From: a virus
Direction: 5' to 3' (one strand)
Virus record (IMG/VR): IMGVR_UViG_3300022858_000100
Span: 1 to 32,422 of that record
DNA length: 32,422 nucleotides
Part shown: positions 13,371-22,192 of the stretch, one piece after another
Numbering within the stretch: the stretch's first letter is position 1
Layout: every line of letters starts with the position of its first letter
Program-made: the position numbers and the translations under genes
Notes under the pieces: model-generated
The model's database searches: none
What the model saw: the letters and a program-made list of their open reading frames with translations, nothing else
What the model was told of the DNA's origin: nothing

Positions 13371-14121
13371 AAAACTCTTACTCGACACAATCGTTAAAGC
13401 CAATGTGCGACCGCAAGGTCGAAGGTTGCGAAGACGAGAAAAAGCCCTACAAAGACAGATTAACGCGGAATTCTCGAAGCAAGCGAAAGCCGTTATCTCT
13501 AAGACAAACAGGCTACTCGGTAAAAAAGCTCTCGACGACGACATAGACAACATATTCGACAACTTGGACGATGCTGCGATGATTGACGACATAACGGTTG
13601 CGAGTGCTGGAGCGATGAAGATGGGAGCAGATTACAGAATCAAAAAATCGAAACTCGGACAGATAGGTATAGACTTTTCACTTGATCATCCACTAGCGAA
13701 TCAGTATTTAGAGACAGACCGACCCCTTGTGCTTGCCAAAATGACGCAGACGACCAAAGACCATATTAAGCCTTTAATTCAAGAGGCTGCGCGGTCTGGT
13801 CAATCGCCTCAAGAATTGGCAAAACTCATAAGGGAAAATTTTGCGTTTTCTGAGAGTAGATCACTAATGATAGCGACAAATGAGATTGGGACAGCGTATG
13901 AGTACGGGAATTATGTACCAATGACGGACGCGAAAGAAGCCGGGTATGACGTGAAGAAACAATGGCTTACGACTGGAGATGCGCAAGTTACAGACGAATG
14001 TGCAGCGAATGGGGATATGGGATGGATAGAGATTGACGAGCCGTTTGAGTCCGGGGATGATTCAGCGCCAAGAGGCGATCACCCGCGATGCAGATGCACG
14101 ACCTTGTATGAATATCAATAA
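13351..14121 (+). CDS. Phage Mu protein F-like head morphogenesis protein
   Basis: A 256-residue minor head protein. The MuF signature is in the C-terminal half: TTGDAQVTDECAAN (207-220), GWIEIDEPFESG, and the closing HPRCRC (244-249). The N-terminal half is basic and helical and would sit near the portal. The ATG at 13351 is preferred to an upstream TTG at 13345. It overlaps the portal end by 20 nt, consistent with coupled translation and the absence of a TAAC signal. Confidence 0.85.
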   Translation: MICPCYEKLLLDTIVKANVRPQGRRLRRREKALQRQINAEFSKQAKAVISKTNRLLGKKALDDDIDNIFDNLDDAAMIDDITVASAGAMKMGADYRIKKSKLGQIGIDFSLDHPLANQYLETDRPLVLAKMTQTTKDHIKPLIQEAARSGQSPQELAKLIRENFAFSESRSLMIATNEIGTAYEYGNYVPMTDAKEAGYDVKKQWLTTGDAQVTDECAANGDMGWIEIDEPFESGDDSAPRGDHPRCRCTTLYEYQ

Positions 14122-14131
14122 CATAATCATA

Positions 14132-15355
14132 ATGAAGGACATTCAATATTTCCAAATTGGATTTAAAACCATCCCGCGCGAAAAGAAAGCGGAAGGCGGA
14201 GAATCCCTTGAAGGTTTAAAAATATCAGGCTACGCATCTACTCCAACAAAGGACAGATACAGCGATATTGTTGAACCGGAGGCTTTTAGGGAGTCGATAG
14301 TTACGAATTACAAGAACAACCCTATTATTCTATTCCAGCATGACGCGAATAGACCGATCGGGAAGGCAGTTTTTATGAATGTAGATAACAATGGGTTATT
14401 TATAAAAGCGATCATATACGACAAAGAAGTCGCCCAAAGGATTGAGCAGGGAGTATTGAGAACTTTCTCTATAGGCTTTATCCCTAAAAAAATCCGCTTT
14501 GAGGATGAGAACGGAAAGATTCTTGATCCGGCGAAGGATAATATCTGGGACGAAAGCGTCAAAAGAATCATTGAAAAGGTTGATCTTGTTGAAAATTCTA
14601 TTGTTAGCACCCCGGCGAATCCTGACGCCCTGTTTACTATGGAAAAATCAGTAAAAAGCTTTTTCTCTAAAATGGAAAAGGCTGAACTTAAAAATATCAA
14701 TAATCCTATAACTTCAAACGATATGAAGAAAAAAGAAAACTTACTAGAAGCAAAAGACGAGGGAGCTGTTGAAGAAACAACCCCAGAATCTACTGAAAAC
14801 GCTGAAACTCCAGGTGAAACCCCTGAAAGCGTTGAGGAGGCAACTCCCGCAACTCCTGCTGATGAAACAAGCGGCAAGGAGGAAGGTGCTGAAACAAACA
14901 CCGATGAGGAAGCTAAACCAACCGAAGGCGAAGAAGTGGAAGAAGAAAAAGAGGAAGAAAAACCCGAGGAAGCAAAGGAAGAAGTAGAAACCCCGGAGAA
15001 AGAAACGGAAGAAGCTCCGGCAGAAGAAAAGGTGGAGGAGGAAGCCCCTACTAAGGAGGAGGAAACTCCCGAAGAAGCAGAGGAGAAATCCCTTATCTCG
15101 AAGATAATGACCAAAGAGGGCGCGGCTGTTGCTCTAAATGCTGTTATGGCATTACAAGTAAAGGTCGCTGAATTGGAGGCTATTATCAAGGAAACGCCGA
15201 CAAAGAGGGCGCAAGCTTACTTCGAAAGCTCTGTCACAGCGCCGGAAGGTAAGAAAGTTGGCGTGGATTCTTCTATCAAAGACGAGAAAGAAGAAGAAAA
15301 ACCAAAGGAAGACAAGAAAGGGTTTATCGAAGCCCTCCAAAAAGCTGCTGTTTAA
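14132..15355 (+). CDS. HK97-family prohead protease with C-terminal scaffold region
   Basis: A 407-residue protein. Residues 1-170 are the serine protease domain that matures the procapsid: catalytic His70 in LFQHDANRPIGKA, Ser113 in LRTFSIGF, and the acidic member near Glu154 (DLVENSIVSTPAN). Residues about 205-335 are a glutamate-rich low-complexity stretch, and about 336-407 are a helical end (AVMALQVKVAELEAII) like scaffold or delta domains. The start is the ATG with TAAC 9 nt upstream. Longer frames from 14033 lie in the MuF gene. The fused layout resembles the lambda C protease with its nested scaffold. Confidence 0.85.
   Translation: MKDIQYFQIGFKTIPREKKAEGGESLEGLKISGYASTPTKDRYSDIVEPEAFRESIVTNYKNNPIILFQHDANRPIGKAVFMNVDNNGLFIKAIIYDKEVAQRIEQGVLRTFSIGFIPKKIRFEDENGKILDPAKDNIWDESVKRIIEKVDLVENSIVSTPANPDALFTMEKSVKSFFSKMEKAELKNINNPITSNDMKKKENLLEAKDEGAVEETTPESTENAETPGETPESVEEATPATPADETSGKEEGAETNTDEEAKPTEGEEVEEEKEEEKPEEAKEEVETPEKETEEAPAEEKVEEEAPTKEEETPEEAEEKSLISKIMTKEGAAVALNAVMALQVKVAELEAIIKETPTKRAQAYFESSVTAPEGKKVGVDSSIKDEKEEEKPKEDKKGFIEALQKAAV
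14723..15355 (+). CDS. Nested scaffold protein from an internal start (putative)
   Basis: An in-frame ATG (residue 198 of the protease protein, MKKKENLLEAKDE) has TAAC with a 10-nt spacer (14709-14712), exactly the start signal used by most genes in this phage. Initiation here would make a 210-residue, very acidic, helical protein lacking the protease domain. By comparison with lambda C/Nu3 and similar phages this would be the free scaffold. The extent and composition support it, and expression is inferred from the start signal. Confidence 0.6.
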   Translation: MKKKENLLEAKDEGAVEETTPESTENAETPGETPESVEEATPATPADETSGKEEGAETNTDEEAKPTEGEEVEEEKEEEKPEEAKEEVETPEKETEEAPAEEKVEEEAPTKEEETPEEAEEKSLISKIMTKEGAAVALNAVMALQVKVAELEAIIKETPTKRAQAYFESSVTAPEGKKVGVDSSIKDEKEEEKPKEDKKGFIEALQKAAV

Positions 15356-15387
15356 CAGCAAAATATTATTACTAACAAAAAAAACAA

Positions 15388-16524
15388 ATGGCTAAAATTT
15401 CATTTGAAGATCTGATCGGACTCGCCGGGCTAGGCAAGGTTGACGCAAAGTCAATTTCAGAAGATCAGAAAAAGAAAGATATTGTGAGAGCAATAGGAAT
15501 GGAGACAAAAGCTGACGAAGTGTTGGGAACAGTAAACAACACTAATTGGTACGATGCTTATGGTATGATAAACGATATTAAGGACTTGACTCCAAAAGTC
15601 GGTAAAGTGCTTTCAGCGCTTTCTGGAGGATATGAAGGTAACAATCTCCCTGTTAGTTACCCAATCCCTTACGATATTACTGATTACTATATGCAGGGGA
15701 AGACAGAGTGGGAAGATGAGACACGACCAACAATCAACGCTAGAACACAGACAGATAGCAAGGGAACTCTAGCGCAAGAGAAATTGATCCTTGAATTTGC
15801 TGTTTCTGACGCTGTGATTAAACACAGCACAGATAAAGGACTTTATGAGAAACTATTGCAGAAATTGACAAAGACCTTCACGAGAACAATAGAGGGAATG
15901 ATTATCAACGGAGATTCAGAAGCGGGAGCGACTGGAAATGTAAACTCTGACGATCAAGCCCCTGCGACAACCTTCGCAAGTGATGGTGGAACCGCTTACC
16001 ATGCGACATTGCTCGATCATGGTATTAGAGAATCGGCAATCGGTGGAAGTGGCACAAAAGATGTCGGTGCGTTTGATTCTGATGACATGCTTTCAGTTTT
16101 GAGATTACTAGCTGAAAGATACCAAGAGGAATTCGACGACTTGCTATGGCTTTGTAACCCATCAACTTACTCTGCACTAGCAGCAGATGATGGATTCAAA
16201 CTTGCTAGCTCGCTACTCGGAGCTGGAGCAATCGAAACCGGAGTAATTGCTAAGCCTTGGGGAATAGACATGATTTCGACTCCTCTAGTCCCTAAAACAG
16301 AGGCAGATGGTAAAGTATCTGCAACACCAGGAAACAACACTCTCGGACAGTTCGCGCTTGTTTACAAGCCAGCTGTACGATGGGGTTACGGGCAAGACTT
16401 CTTATTAGAAGTTGAGCGTGTGCCTGGTTATGGATTCCATATGGTTGCAACAGTTGAGGCAGGATTTATCCTACTTGATCAAGCGAACGTATCAGCAGCA
16501 GGAATCAATGTGACAATCACTTAG
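15388..16524 (+). CDS. Major capsid protein (HK97 fold)
   Basis: A 378-residue major head protein. It sits directly after the protease/scaffold gene, and its segments match HK97-fold capsids: an E-loop-like strand (WEDETRPTINARTQTDSK), the spine helix region (LYEKLLQKLTKTFTRTIEGMIINGD), and the P-domain/A-domain ending (AVRWGYGQDFLLEVER). There is no long N-terminal delta domain beyond about 55 residues, consistent with a separate or fused scaffold. TAAC is 11 nt upstream. Two TAG stops occur in tandem, followed by a strong hairpin. Confidence 0.88.
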   Translation: MAKISFEDLIGLAGLGKVDAKSISEDQKKKDIVRAIGMETKADEVLGTVNNTNWYDAYGMINDIKDLTPKVGKVLSALSGGYEGNNLPVSYPIPYDITDYYMQGKTEWEDETRPTINARTQTDSKGTLAQEKLILEFAVSDAVIKHSTDKGLYEKLLQKLTKTFTRTIEGMIINGDSEAGATGNVNSDDQAPATTFASDGGTAYHATLLDHGIRESAIGGSGTKDVGAFDSDDMLSVLRLLAERYQEEFDDLLWLCNPSTYSALAADDGFKLASSLLGAGAIETGVIAKPWGIDMISTPLVPKTEADGKVSATPGNNTLGQFALVYKPAVRWGYGQDFLLEVERVPGYGFHMVATVEAGFILLDQANVSAAGINVTIT

Positions 16525-16538
16525 TAGAAATTTGACTT

Positions 16539-16574
16539 TTAGATGGTGGGTCGGGGAAGCCGACCTACCTCTAA
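16539..16574 (+). other. Strong hairpin after the capsid gene
   Basis: TTAGA (16539-16543), a bulged T, and GGTGGGTCGG pair with CCGACCTACC and TCTAA (to 16574) around a GGAAG loop. That is about 15 pairs with one G-T. No T-tract follows, so it is more likely an mRNA stability or processing element that raises capsid expression than a full terminator. Confidence 0.7.
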
Positions 16575-16600
16575 GAATCCAATTTATAACCATAAATAAT

Positions 16601-17182
16601 ATGAAAAACTCGCAATCGTATGTATTGATTCAATACACAGGTGAGAAATCGGAGCGCGCTAGGCTAGAATCTGGTGGGGACAAGGTAGTTTTCGAAAAAG
16701 GCGATGTACAATTTGCATCAGCGCAACGCGTGAAGCAGCTTTGCGGGGTCTATAATTTTGTTCAAATATTCCCGCTAGACATTACTCCGGCAATTCTAAA
16801 ATCAGCTCAAGGAAGGTTTGAGAAAATGAGGGTTGCGATGGAGAAGTTGAAAAAAGAAAAAGACGAAATGGACAAAAAAGAAGCTAAAACAAGAGAGAAC
16901 GAAAGAGAAATGAAAGACGAATTAAGGGCTGCAAAAGACAAGTATAATAGTAGACAACTCGACAACGACCAGTATCAAGCAGAGAAAGAGAAGATCAACG
17001 CAAAATGGGCGAAAATCTTTGCTGGGAAAGCAATCAGATTAAAAGAGCCTTTTGTTAAACCTGACACAGAGGAAAAGGAAGTCGAAGTTGAAAAAGGGGA
17101 AGTTGAGATTGAACAAGACGAGGACGATGGTGAGCAGGACATTACAGAAGAAGAAGCGAAAGAGAAAGAAGCAACGAAATAA
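16601..17182 (+). CDS. Virion-associated or head accessory protein (unknown)
   Basis: A 193-residue protein. The first 60 residues form a beta-type domain (YVLIQYTG, GDKVVFEKGDVQF). Residues about 75-150 are a highly charged coiled coil (KLKKEKDEMDKKEAK). The C-terminus is strongly acidic. The location after the capsid suggests a head accessory or head-completion role, which is inferred. The ATG with TAAC 10 nt upstream is chosen over an in-frame extension that would run through the hairpin. Confidence 0.6.
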   Translation: MKNSQSYVLIQYTGEKSERARLESGGDKVVFEKGDVQFASAQRVKQLCGVYNFVQIFPLDITPAILKSAQGRFEKMRVAMEKLKKEKDEMDKKEAKTRENEREMKDELRAAKDKYNSRQLDNDQYQAEKEKINAKWAKIFAGKAIRLKEPFVKPDTEEKEVEVEKGEVEIEQDEDDGEQDITEEEAKEKEATK

Positions 17183-17211
17183 TAAAAAATATCCTTTAAA
17201 ACAATTAAATC

Positions 17212-17529
17212 ATGGGTAAATTAGGTGGAGCGAAACAAGGTCGCGCAATTGTGTCGGCTTTGGTGGCTATTACTACAGCCGGAACAGCCGAGGCATTATC
17301 AGCAAGTCACAAATACGTTGAATGGGTTGTAATTCAAGCATTGCAGGGCAATACTTCGACGCTATTGGCTGTTGGGGAATCTGCGGTTGTTTTAGCAACT
17401 GGACGTGGGACTGTTTTGGGGAAACTCAATACTGTTACTCTTGAAGGAGTTTATCTTGATGAGGTTTATGTGGATGTAGGAACGAATGGTGATGGTGTGG
17501 CGATTGTTTACAAACAAGCTCAAGTTTAA
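17212..17529 (+). CDS. Small beta-rich structural protein (putative)
   Basis: A 105-residue protein, mostly alternating hydrophobic/polar strands (VEWVVIQALQGN, VYVDVGTNGDGVAIVY), with a glycine-rich N-terminus (MGKLGGAKQG). Size, composition and place after the capsid gene fit a capsid decoration or head-fibre-type protein. No named family is recognised. The leader is A-rich without TAAC. Confidence 0.55.
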   Translation: MGKLGGAKQGRAIVSALVAITTAGTAEALSASHKYVEWVVIQALQGNTSTLLAVGESAVVLATGRGTVLGKLNTVTLEGVYLDEVYVDVGTNGDGVAIVYKQAQV

Positions 17530-17547
17530 ACTTAACCTAGATATAAG

Positions 17548-20500
17548 ATGGAGAAATTTATCAAAAAATTTGCTCTTGGAGCAATAGCGTTGTTATTATT
17601 TAGCAACACAGCCTTTGCCGTTGGATTAAACACAAGTGTCGGCGTGCAAAGCTACACAACCCTCGAGGGGAGTGTAAACGTAGTGCCGATCGATACGACA
17701 TACGAGCAGGGATCGACCTCTACAAGATGGGCGAAAATGTGGACTGTTGACCTCGATGTTTTCGGAGTATTTACTTTTGGAGGCACGATGGGATCGAACC
17801 TGGACATGGACGGTTACAATATAATCATGGACACAGACGGTGATTCAAGTTTTGTAAACGATCGAGGTGGAGTTGTCAATGACGATGAAATTGGCATAAT
17901 TCTTAATGGTGGACTCGATTTCTTGCTCGATGAAAATATATTTCATGTATTGCCAGGAAGCGAATTTTCTGTTGAAGGTGGCACGTTTTACATGGGAACT
18001 GCTACTTATGATACAGGAGATTTTATAATGCAAGACGGGAATCAGACGGGCGATGATACTATGACGGCTTCGCTGTCGCACGATGGAGCTGGTGATGCTT
18101 CGTTTACTACAAGTGATGGACACATCACCCTTGCTTCAAATGATGATATAATTTTCAAAACAGTTGGTGGAGAAGTAGGTATACTGCCTGTCTCTACGGC
18201 TACGGCTGGTAATACTATCGTTGATCCCGGTATTTTTAAAATGATTTCTTCTGATTGGGATACTGATGATAATGTTGCAAAGGATACAGGTTGGTCTATT
18301 GAGGTTGAAGGGGAATCAGATGCAGACCCAAGAGCAATTTTGACTTTTGACTTTTGGAGAGATGGCGTAGAGTATCTTTCTGATGTTGTGAGACTTGATA
18401 GCGGCAGAATGAGTTTAAACGCTTCTCTTAGATTTATTACTTCCCCTACTATCGAAACTTTTTCTGATGTTCCAATTACTATTGCAGGTGACCCACAAGA
18501 TGGAAGTGGGCTTGAATCTTTAAAGGTAGATACGCAAGTTACTTTGGCAACAGCAGGGGATAAGTTGGCAACATTTAACAATAACAGTGTAGAAAAAGCG
18601 TATATAGATTATTTAGGGCTTGGATCTTTTAACGGAGGACTTTTAAGCGGAAGCGCAACGGTTGACGGTGGAGCTATAACGATAATCAAAGGCGCGCAGA
18701 CTAGCGACCCACAGGTTATATTGGCTTTGAGCGCTGATGATCAAGGAGATTTTTCTATCACTCCCGACACTGGCGACATTGATTTAGTGCCTACGGACGA
18801 TGTGGACATTACGCTCCCGGCCACTGGCAGATTATATCTTGACGGGACAACAACTAGGACAGGCGCAAACGAATTATTCAACATGACTGGAACTTTGGAC
18901 ACTACGACCGCAACGGACGACGTCAATGGTGAAATAATGGCGCTGACCCGCGCGGCGGCTGATACAGGAGGAACGAGGGGCTTTGAAACTACAATCACGA
19001 CTGGCAATATGGCAAACGGGGAATGGAGTTATAATTACGGCGGAACTTATGTTACTGCGGCCGCTACAACAGCGACTTCAAATTCAGCAGTATTCTACGC
19101 CGGAAGTTCGACCGTTGATGCGCAAGTAAATGACTACGGGGTTTACATAACGAGTGGATATGATACGGCTGGATATTTTGACGGGACTGTAACTATCACT
19201 GGAGCAATTGGCACAGGAGATATTATTATGTCGTCTGCTCAACCAACCTTGAATTATGATGATACAGGTGCGGCAGACCATACCAACAATGCAACTATTT
19301 ATGGGAATTGTACAGATACGGGTTCGGGCGCAGAGGATTGTGATGTAGTAATGAGTCAATATGTAGCAGGTGCTTTGACAGAATTTATAAATGCTGATGC
19401 AGACGGCAACCTTACAATCGGACAAGCTGGGCAACAAGTAGATACGACTGGAGCTTTCCACCTTTTGACTCCTAGTGATGCTACAGTTGGAACTACGGTA
19501 GTTAATTCTTCAGAGTTTTCTGTTGAAGGTTCAGGATGGGATACGGATGGTGCGGCTAGCACTATTGGTGTTAGACAATATATGATACCTACGAGTGGTG
19601 CGACCGTTCGTGGAGCATATCATTTTAAATTTTTCAGGGATGGAGCTAATATCAATACTGGATTCTCGATGAATACAGCAGGTACAATGATAGCAACTGG
19701 ATCTGTTTATTCGGCTACTGGTTTAGTTGGTTCATCAGGTACAACAACTACATCAACACTTATATCTTATAAAGCTGATGCTGCTGATGCGGTTGCCGCT
19801 GCGGTAAATGCAGGGACTGTCCTTACTACTCCTGGTGCAAAAATATTCTCTATCCAAAATAACGAGGTAGAAAAAGCATACTTTGATTATTTAGGTGGCG
19901 AAACAATTTTACAAGGAATTTCAACAACTGGTGTTGCGGTAGCTGGCTTGACTGTAACGGGTGGCGCACATACAGGATTAACAGCCGCAACAGAAGCAAT
20001 TGGAGTTAATTTTAACTTGGCGGCAAGTAAGACTTGGGCGGCAGGTGCTGGCCCTTTAGCAGCACAAAGAGAAGTTGTTATACAAGCCCCAACTTATGTC
20101 GGCGACGCAGGAGGAGCATTAACAATGACAAAGGCAAGTACATTCGTAATAGACAATGCGCCAACGGCAGGAGCGAATATGACAATCACAAACCCTTATG
20201 CTCTTGAGGTTACGGCAGGCAATGTTTTGTTCGGTGGTGATCTTAATGTAACAGGTGCTGTGGGTGGTATTACGACTTTAGGTTTGACTGGCCCAATTAC
20301 ACAAGCCCCAACCGCTCCAGGGACTTTATACGAAATGGCACTTGAAACTGAATGGACAACTGGATTACTTGTAGGTGCTGGATTTAATAGTGCGACTACC
20401 TTATCAGGTGAAATAGGAGGTGTTTTATTAGATTTTAATAAGAATCTTACTGCAACTAATCAAAGTGCCTATGGGTTCGGAGTTGAGCTGCCAGCAGTTA

Positions 20501-21792
20501 CTAATACTGGAGGTGATACTTACGAATATATCGGATACGGAGCTTATGGTGATGAGATTATTCAAACTACTGCGGCAGGAACAAACATGTTTATCGGATT
20601 TGACGTGGAATTACCTGATATTACTCAAACAACAGGAGTAATAGACTCTTATGGTCTTAAAGTAACTGGAGGAATCATAACAGGTGGAAAACAATATGGA
20701 TTGTATGTTACGAATGCTGACAGTCACCTAAACGGGCGACTGACAGGATTGACTACTACCATTGAAGGAACTCAAAATGTTGCTCTTACTTTATCCGTAC
20801 CAGATCAACAAATAGCTGACGCAGATGGTGTAGGACTTACAATAAGAGCTGACGATGGTGGGTCAGGAGGTGCGGGGAATCACAATGGAGGCGACATAAC
20901 CTTTGATCTTGGAGCAAAGCAAGGTACAGGATTAGATGGTTCTATTGAGTTGCAAGTTGGAGGGGTTTCTTTTGCACAGATACAAGGGGTCGGGTCTGCA
21001 TTGACTGTTCCTGCTATTATTGGTCTTGATGCTGATGGTGCTGATGCAGGTGGCGTAGTTGTTGGATCATTCAATGACTTTACTACTAGCGGATCAAAAC
21101 TTTTAGCTGTTTTAAACAATACTTCTGCTGGACCTGGTTCAGAAAGTATATTCCATATAGAATCTGATGGTACTGGTTGGGATACAGTTTTCTACGATGC
21201 TACAAATGACTCAAATCTTGAGTATAGAATGGGATCTACTGATGCGGACGAAGTTCACATGCAAACTGTATTTGATGCTGGTGCGCAGACTTTAAACTAC
21301 TTTGATATTTCAACCGATTCAGCAGGAGAGGGAGATATAGCTTTAAATCCTGCAAGTACATTCGTTGGAATAAATAATACAGCTCCAACCGTAGCTTTGG
21401 ACGTTATGGGAGCGATTAAAGCAAGTACCGACATCACAATCGCAGGGAATGTTGTAATAACACCAATAGCAGACGCAACTTTCCTAGCTGCGGCGACAGT
21501 ACCTTCAACTGGTGCGATTCAACGTGTGGCTGGTGACGGAGCTGCGCGCTCATTAACTTCAACGCCAAGTATCGCAGATGCGGCGGCTGATGGCGTTTGT
21601 ATAAAATTCTTTGGAACAAGTGCAGCTAATACCCTCACATTCCAAGACGAGGACAATCTTGCAGCTACAGGTCTAGCTTTGAATGGCGATGTAGATATAA
21701 CGATTGGTCTGGGTGATAATTTTGAAGTTTGCTACGATTCAGGAGATGATCTCTGGAGAGAAACCTATAGAGCATTAACAATAGATGATTAA
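17548..21792 (+). CDS. Giant secreted repetitive beta-rich protein
   Basis: A 1414-residue protein. The N-terminus is a textbook Sec signal peptide: KFIKK, a hydrophobic core (FALGAIALLLF) and an AFA cleavage site before residue 26. The mature part is acidic and rich in Gly, Thr, Asp and Ala, without Lys/Arg clusters. A block of about 427 residues is duplicated: WDTD occurs at residues 237 and 664, and VEKAY-x-DYLG at 348 and 774. Such modules (nnsVEKAYiDYLG) resemble linkers of phage fibres and surface adhesins. The final 60 residues (LTFQDEDNLAATG...LWRETYRAL) look like a beta tip domain. It may be a virion fibre or an exported surface protein. The export signal within a head gene cluster is unusual. 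Confidence 0.6.
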   Translation: MEKFIKKFALGAIALLLFSNTAFAVGLNTSVGVQSYTTLEGSVNVVPIDTTYEQGSTSTRWAKMWTVDLDVFGVFTFGGTMGSNLDMDGYNIIMDTDGDSSFVNDRGGVVNDDEIGIILNGGLDFLLDENIFHVLPGSEFSVEGGTFYMGTATYDTGDFIMQDGNQTGDDTMTASLSHDGAGDASFTTSDGHITLASNDDIIFKTVGGEVGILPVSTATAGNTIVDPGIFKMISSDWDTDDNVAKDTGWSIEVEGESDADPRAILTFDFWRDGVEYLSDVVRLDSGRMSLNASLRFITSPTIETFSDVPITIAGDPQDGSGLESLKVDTQVTLATAGDKLATFNNNSVEKAYIDYLGLGSFNGGLLSGSATVDGGAITIIKGAQTSDPQVILALSADDQGDFSITPDTGDIDLVPTDDVDITLPATGRLYLDGTTTRTGANELFNMTGTLDTTTATDDVNGEIMALTRAAADTGGTRGFETTITTGNMANGEWSYNYGGTYVTAAATTATSNSAVFYAGSSTVDAQVNDYGVYITSGYDTAGYFDGTVTITGAIGTGDIIMSSAQPTLNYDDTGAADHTNNATIYGNCTDTGSGAEDCDVVMSQYVAGALTEFINADADGNLTIGQAGQQVDTTGAFHLLTPSDATVGTTVVNSSEFSVEGSGWDTDGAASTIGVRQYMIPTSGATVRGAYHFKFFRDGANINTGFSMNTAGTMIATGSVYSATGLVGSSGTTTTSTLISYKADAADAVAAAVNAGTVLTTPGAKIFSIQNNEVEKAYFDYLGGETILQGISTTGVAVAGLTVTGGAHTGLTAATEAIGVNFNLAASKTWAAGAGPLAAQREVVIQAPTYVGDAGGALTMTKASTFVIDNAPTAGANMTITNPYALEVTAGNVLFGGDLNVTGAVGGITTLGLTGPITQAPTAPGTLYEMALETEWTTGLLVGAGFNSATTLSGEIGGVLLDFNKNLTATNQSAYGFGVELPAVTNTGGDTYEYIGYGAYGDEIIQTTAAGTNMFIGFDVELPDITQTTGVIDSYGLKVTGGIITGGKQYGLYVTNADSHLNGRLTGLTTTIEGTQNVALTLSVPDQQIADADGVGLTIRADDGGSGGAGNHNGGDITFDLGAKQGTGLDGSIELQVGGVSFAQIQGVGSALTVPAIIGLDADGADAGGVVVGSFNDFTTSGSKLLAVLNNTSAGPGSESIFHIESDGTGWDTVFYDATNDSNLEYRMGSTDADEVHMQTVFDAGAQTLNYFDISTDSAGEGDIALNPASTFVGINNTAPTVALDVMGAIKASTDITIAGNVVITPIADATFLAAATVPSTGAIQRVAGDGAARSLTSTPSIADAAADGVCIKFFGTSAANTLTFQDEDNLAATGLALNGDVDITIGLGDNFEVCYDSGDDLWRETYRALTIDD

Positions 21793-21802
21793 CCCATAAA
21801 AT

Positions 21803-21862
21803 ATGTATAAAATAGTTACAAAATTAGGCATTTCGATTATGATTCTGAGTTTCTTTAATTAA
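21803..21862 (+). CDS. Putative 19-residue hydrophobic peptide
   Basis: A short frame (MYKIVTKLGISIMILSFFN) with TAAC 9 nt before its ATG, the normal start signal here. It begins MYK, like the next gene, and is hydrophobic enough to insert in the membrane. It might be a leader peptide, or a decayed copy of the 21953 gene's N-terminus. It ends immediately before the hairpin/pseudoknot. Confidence 0.35.
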   Translation: MYKIVTKLGISIMILSFFN

Positions 21863-21866
21863 GTCC

Positions 21867-21917
21867 GGGGCTGTTTTCTTGCGATTTCAGCCCCTACTTG
21901 GAAACAAAAAATCGCAA
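21867..21917 (+). ncRNA. Putative H-type RNA pseudoknot
   Basis: Stem 1 is GGGGCTG (21867-21873) with CAGCCCC (21888-21894), 7 perfect pairs. The 14-nt loop contains TTGCGATTT (21879-21887), perfectly complementary over 9 nt to AAATCGCAA (21909-21917). The two stems abut with no gap (21887/21888), loop 1 is 5 nt and the last loop is 14 nt. This is standard H-type geometry. An alternative outer pairing AAGT (21861-21864) / ACTT (21896-21899) would extend stem 1 instead. It lies 36 nt before the next start. Confidence 0.5.
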
Positions 21918-21952
21918 TCACTTACAACATCTACAATTTAACCAAAATCAAG

Positions 21953-22192
21953 ATGTACAAAAAAATCGCACAGGTAGCAGTAAGCGCGCTCGCAGCCCTC
22001 GCAGTAATATTCGCAGGGTACGGACTCTATCAGTCAACAAGTGTCGCAAGGGTCTTGAACCAACAAGCCGGATACCAACAATGCGTTACGGACGTAAACG
22101 CTGAAATGGCGCAACAAGCTGCTCAACAGCAAGCTCAAGCTCAAGCACAAGAACAAGAACAACCTAACCCTGAAACAACAAATGAAAAATAA
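21953..22192 (+). CDS. Small membrane-anchored Gln/Ala-rich protein
   Basis: A 79-residue protein with one N-terminal membrane helix (about residues 8-25, VAVSALAALAVIFAGYGL), then a tail with QQAAQQQAQAQAQEQEQ and a single Cys. The arrangement (membrane helix plus polar tail) resembles Rz-type inner spanins only superficially, and no function can be assigned. TAAC is 10 nt upstream, and a pseudoknot-like element precedes the gene. Its stop overlaps the next gene. Confidence 0.6.
   Translation: MYKKIAQVAVSALAALAVIFAGYGLYQSTSVARVLNQQAGYQQCVTDVNAEMAQQAAQQQAQAQAQEQEQPNPETTNEK

Noticed and set aside
9575-14121. Recoding of TGA as an amino acid
   Set aside because: Several genes (1724, 9575, terminase, portal) end naturally at TGA beside the next start, so TGA acts as stop.
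14308-15189. Long minus-strand frame (293 codons) opposite the protease/scaffold gene
   Set aside because: It is the reverse of a glutamate-rich sequence (giving Ser-rich low complexity). All neighbours are on the plus strand and the plus-strand protease is well supported.
21867-21917. preQ1 riboswitch for the pseudoknot
   Set aside because: The size is similar, but the conserved preQ1 loop sequence is missing and downstream genes are not queuosine-related.
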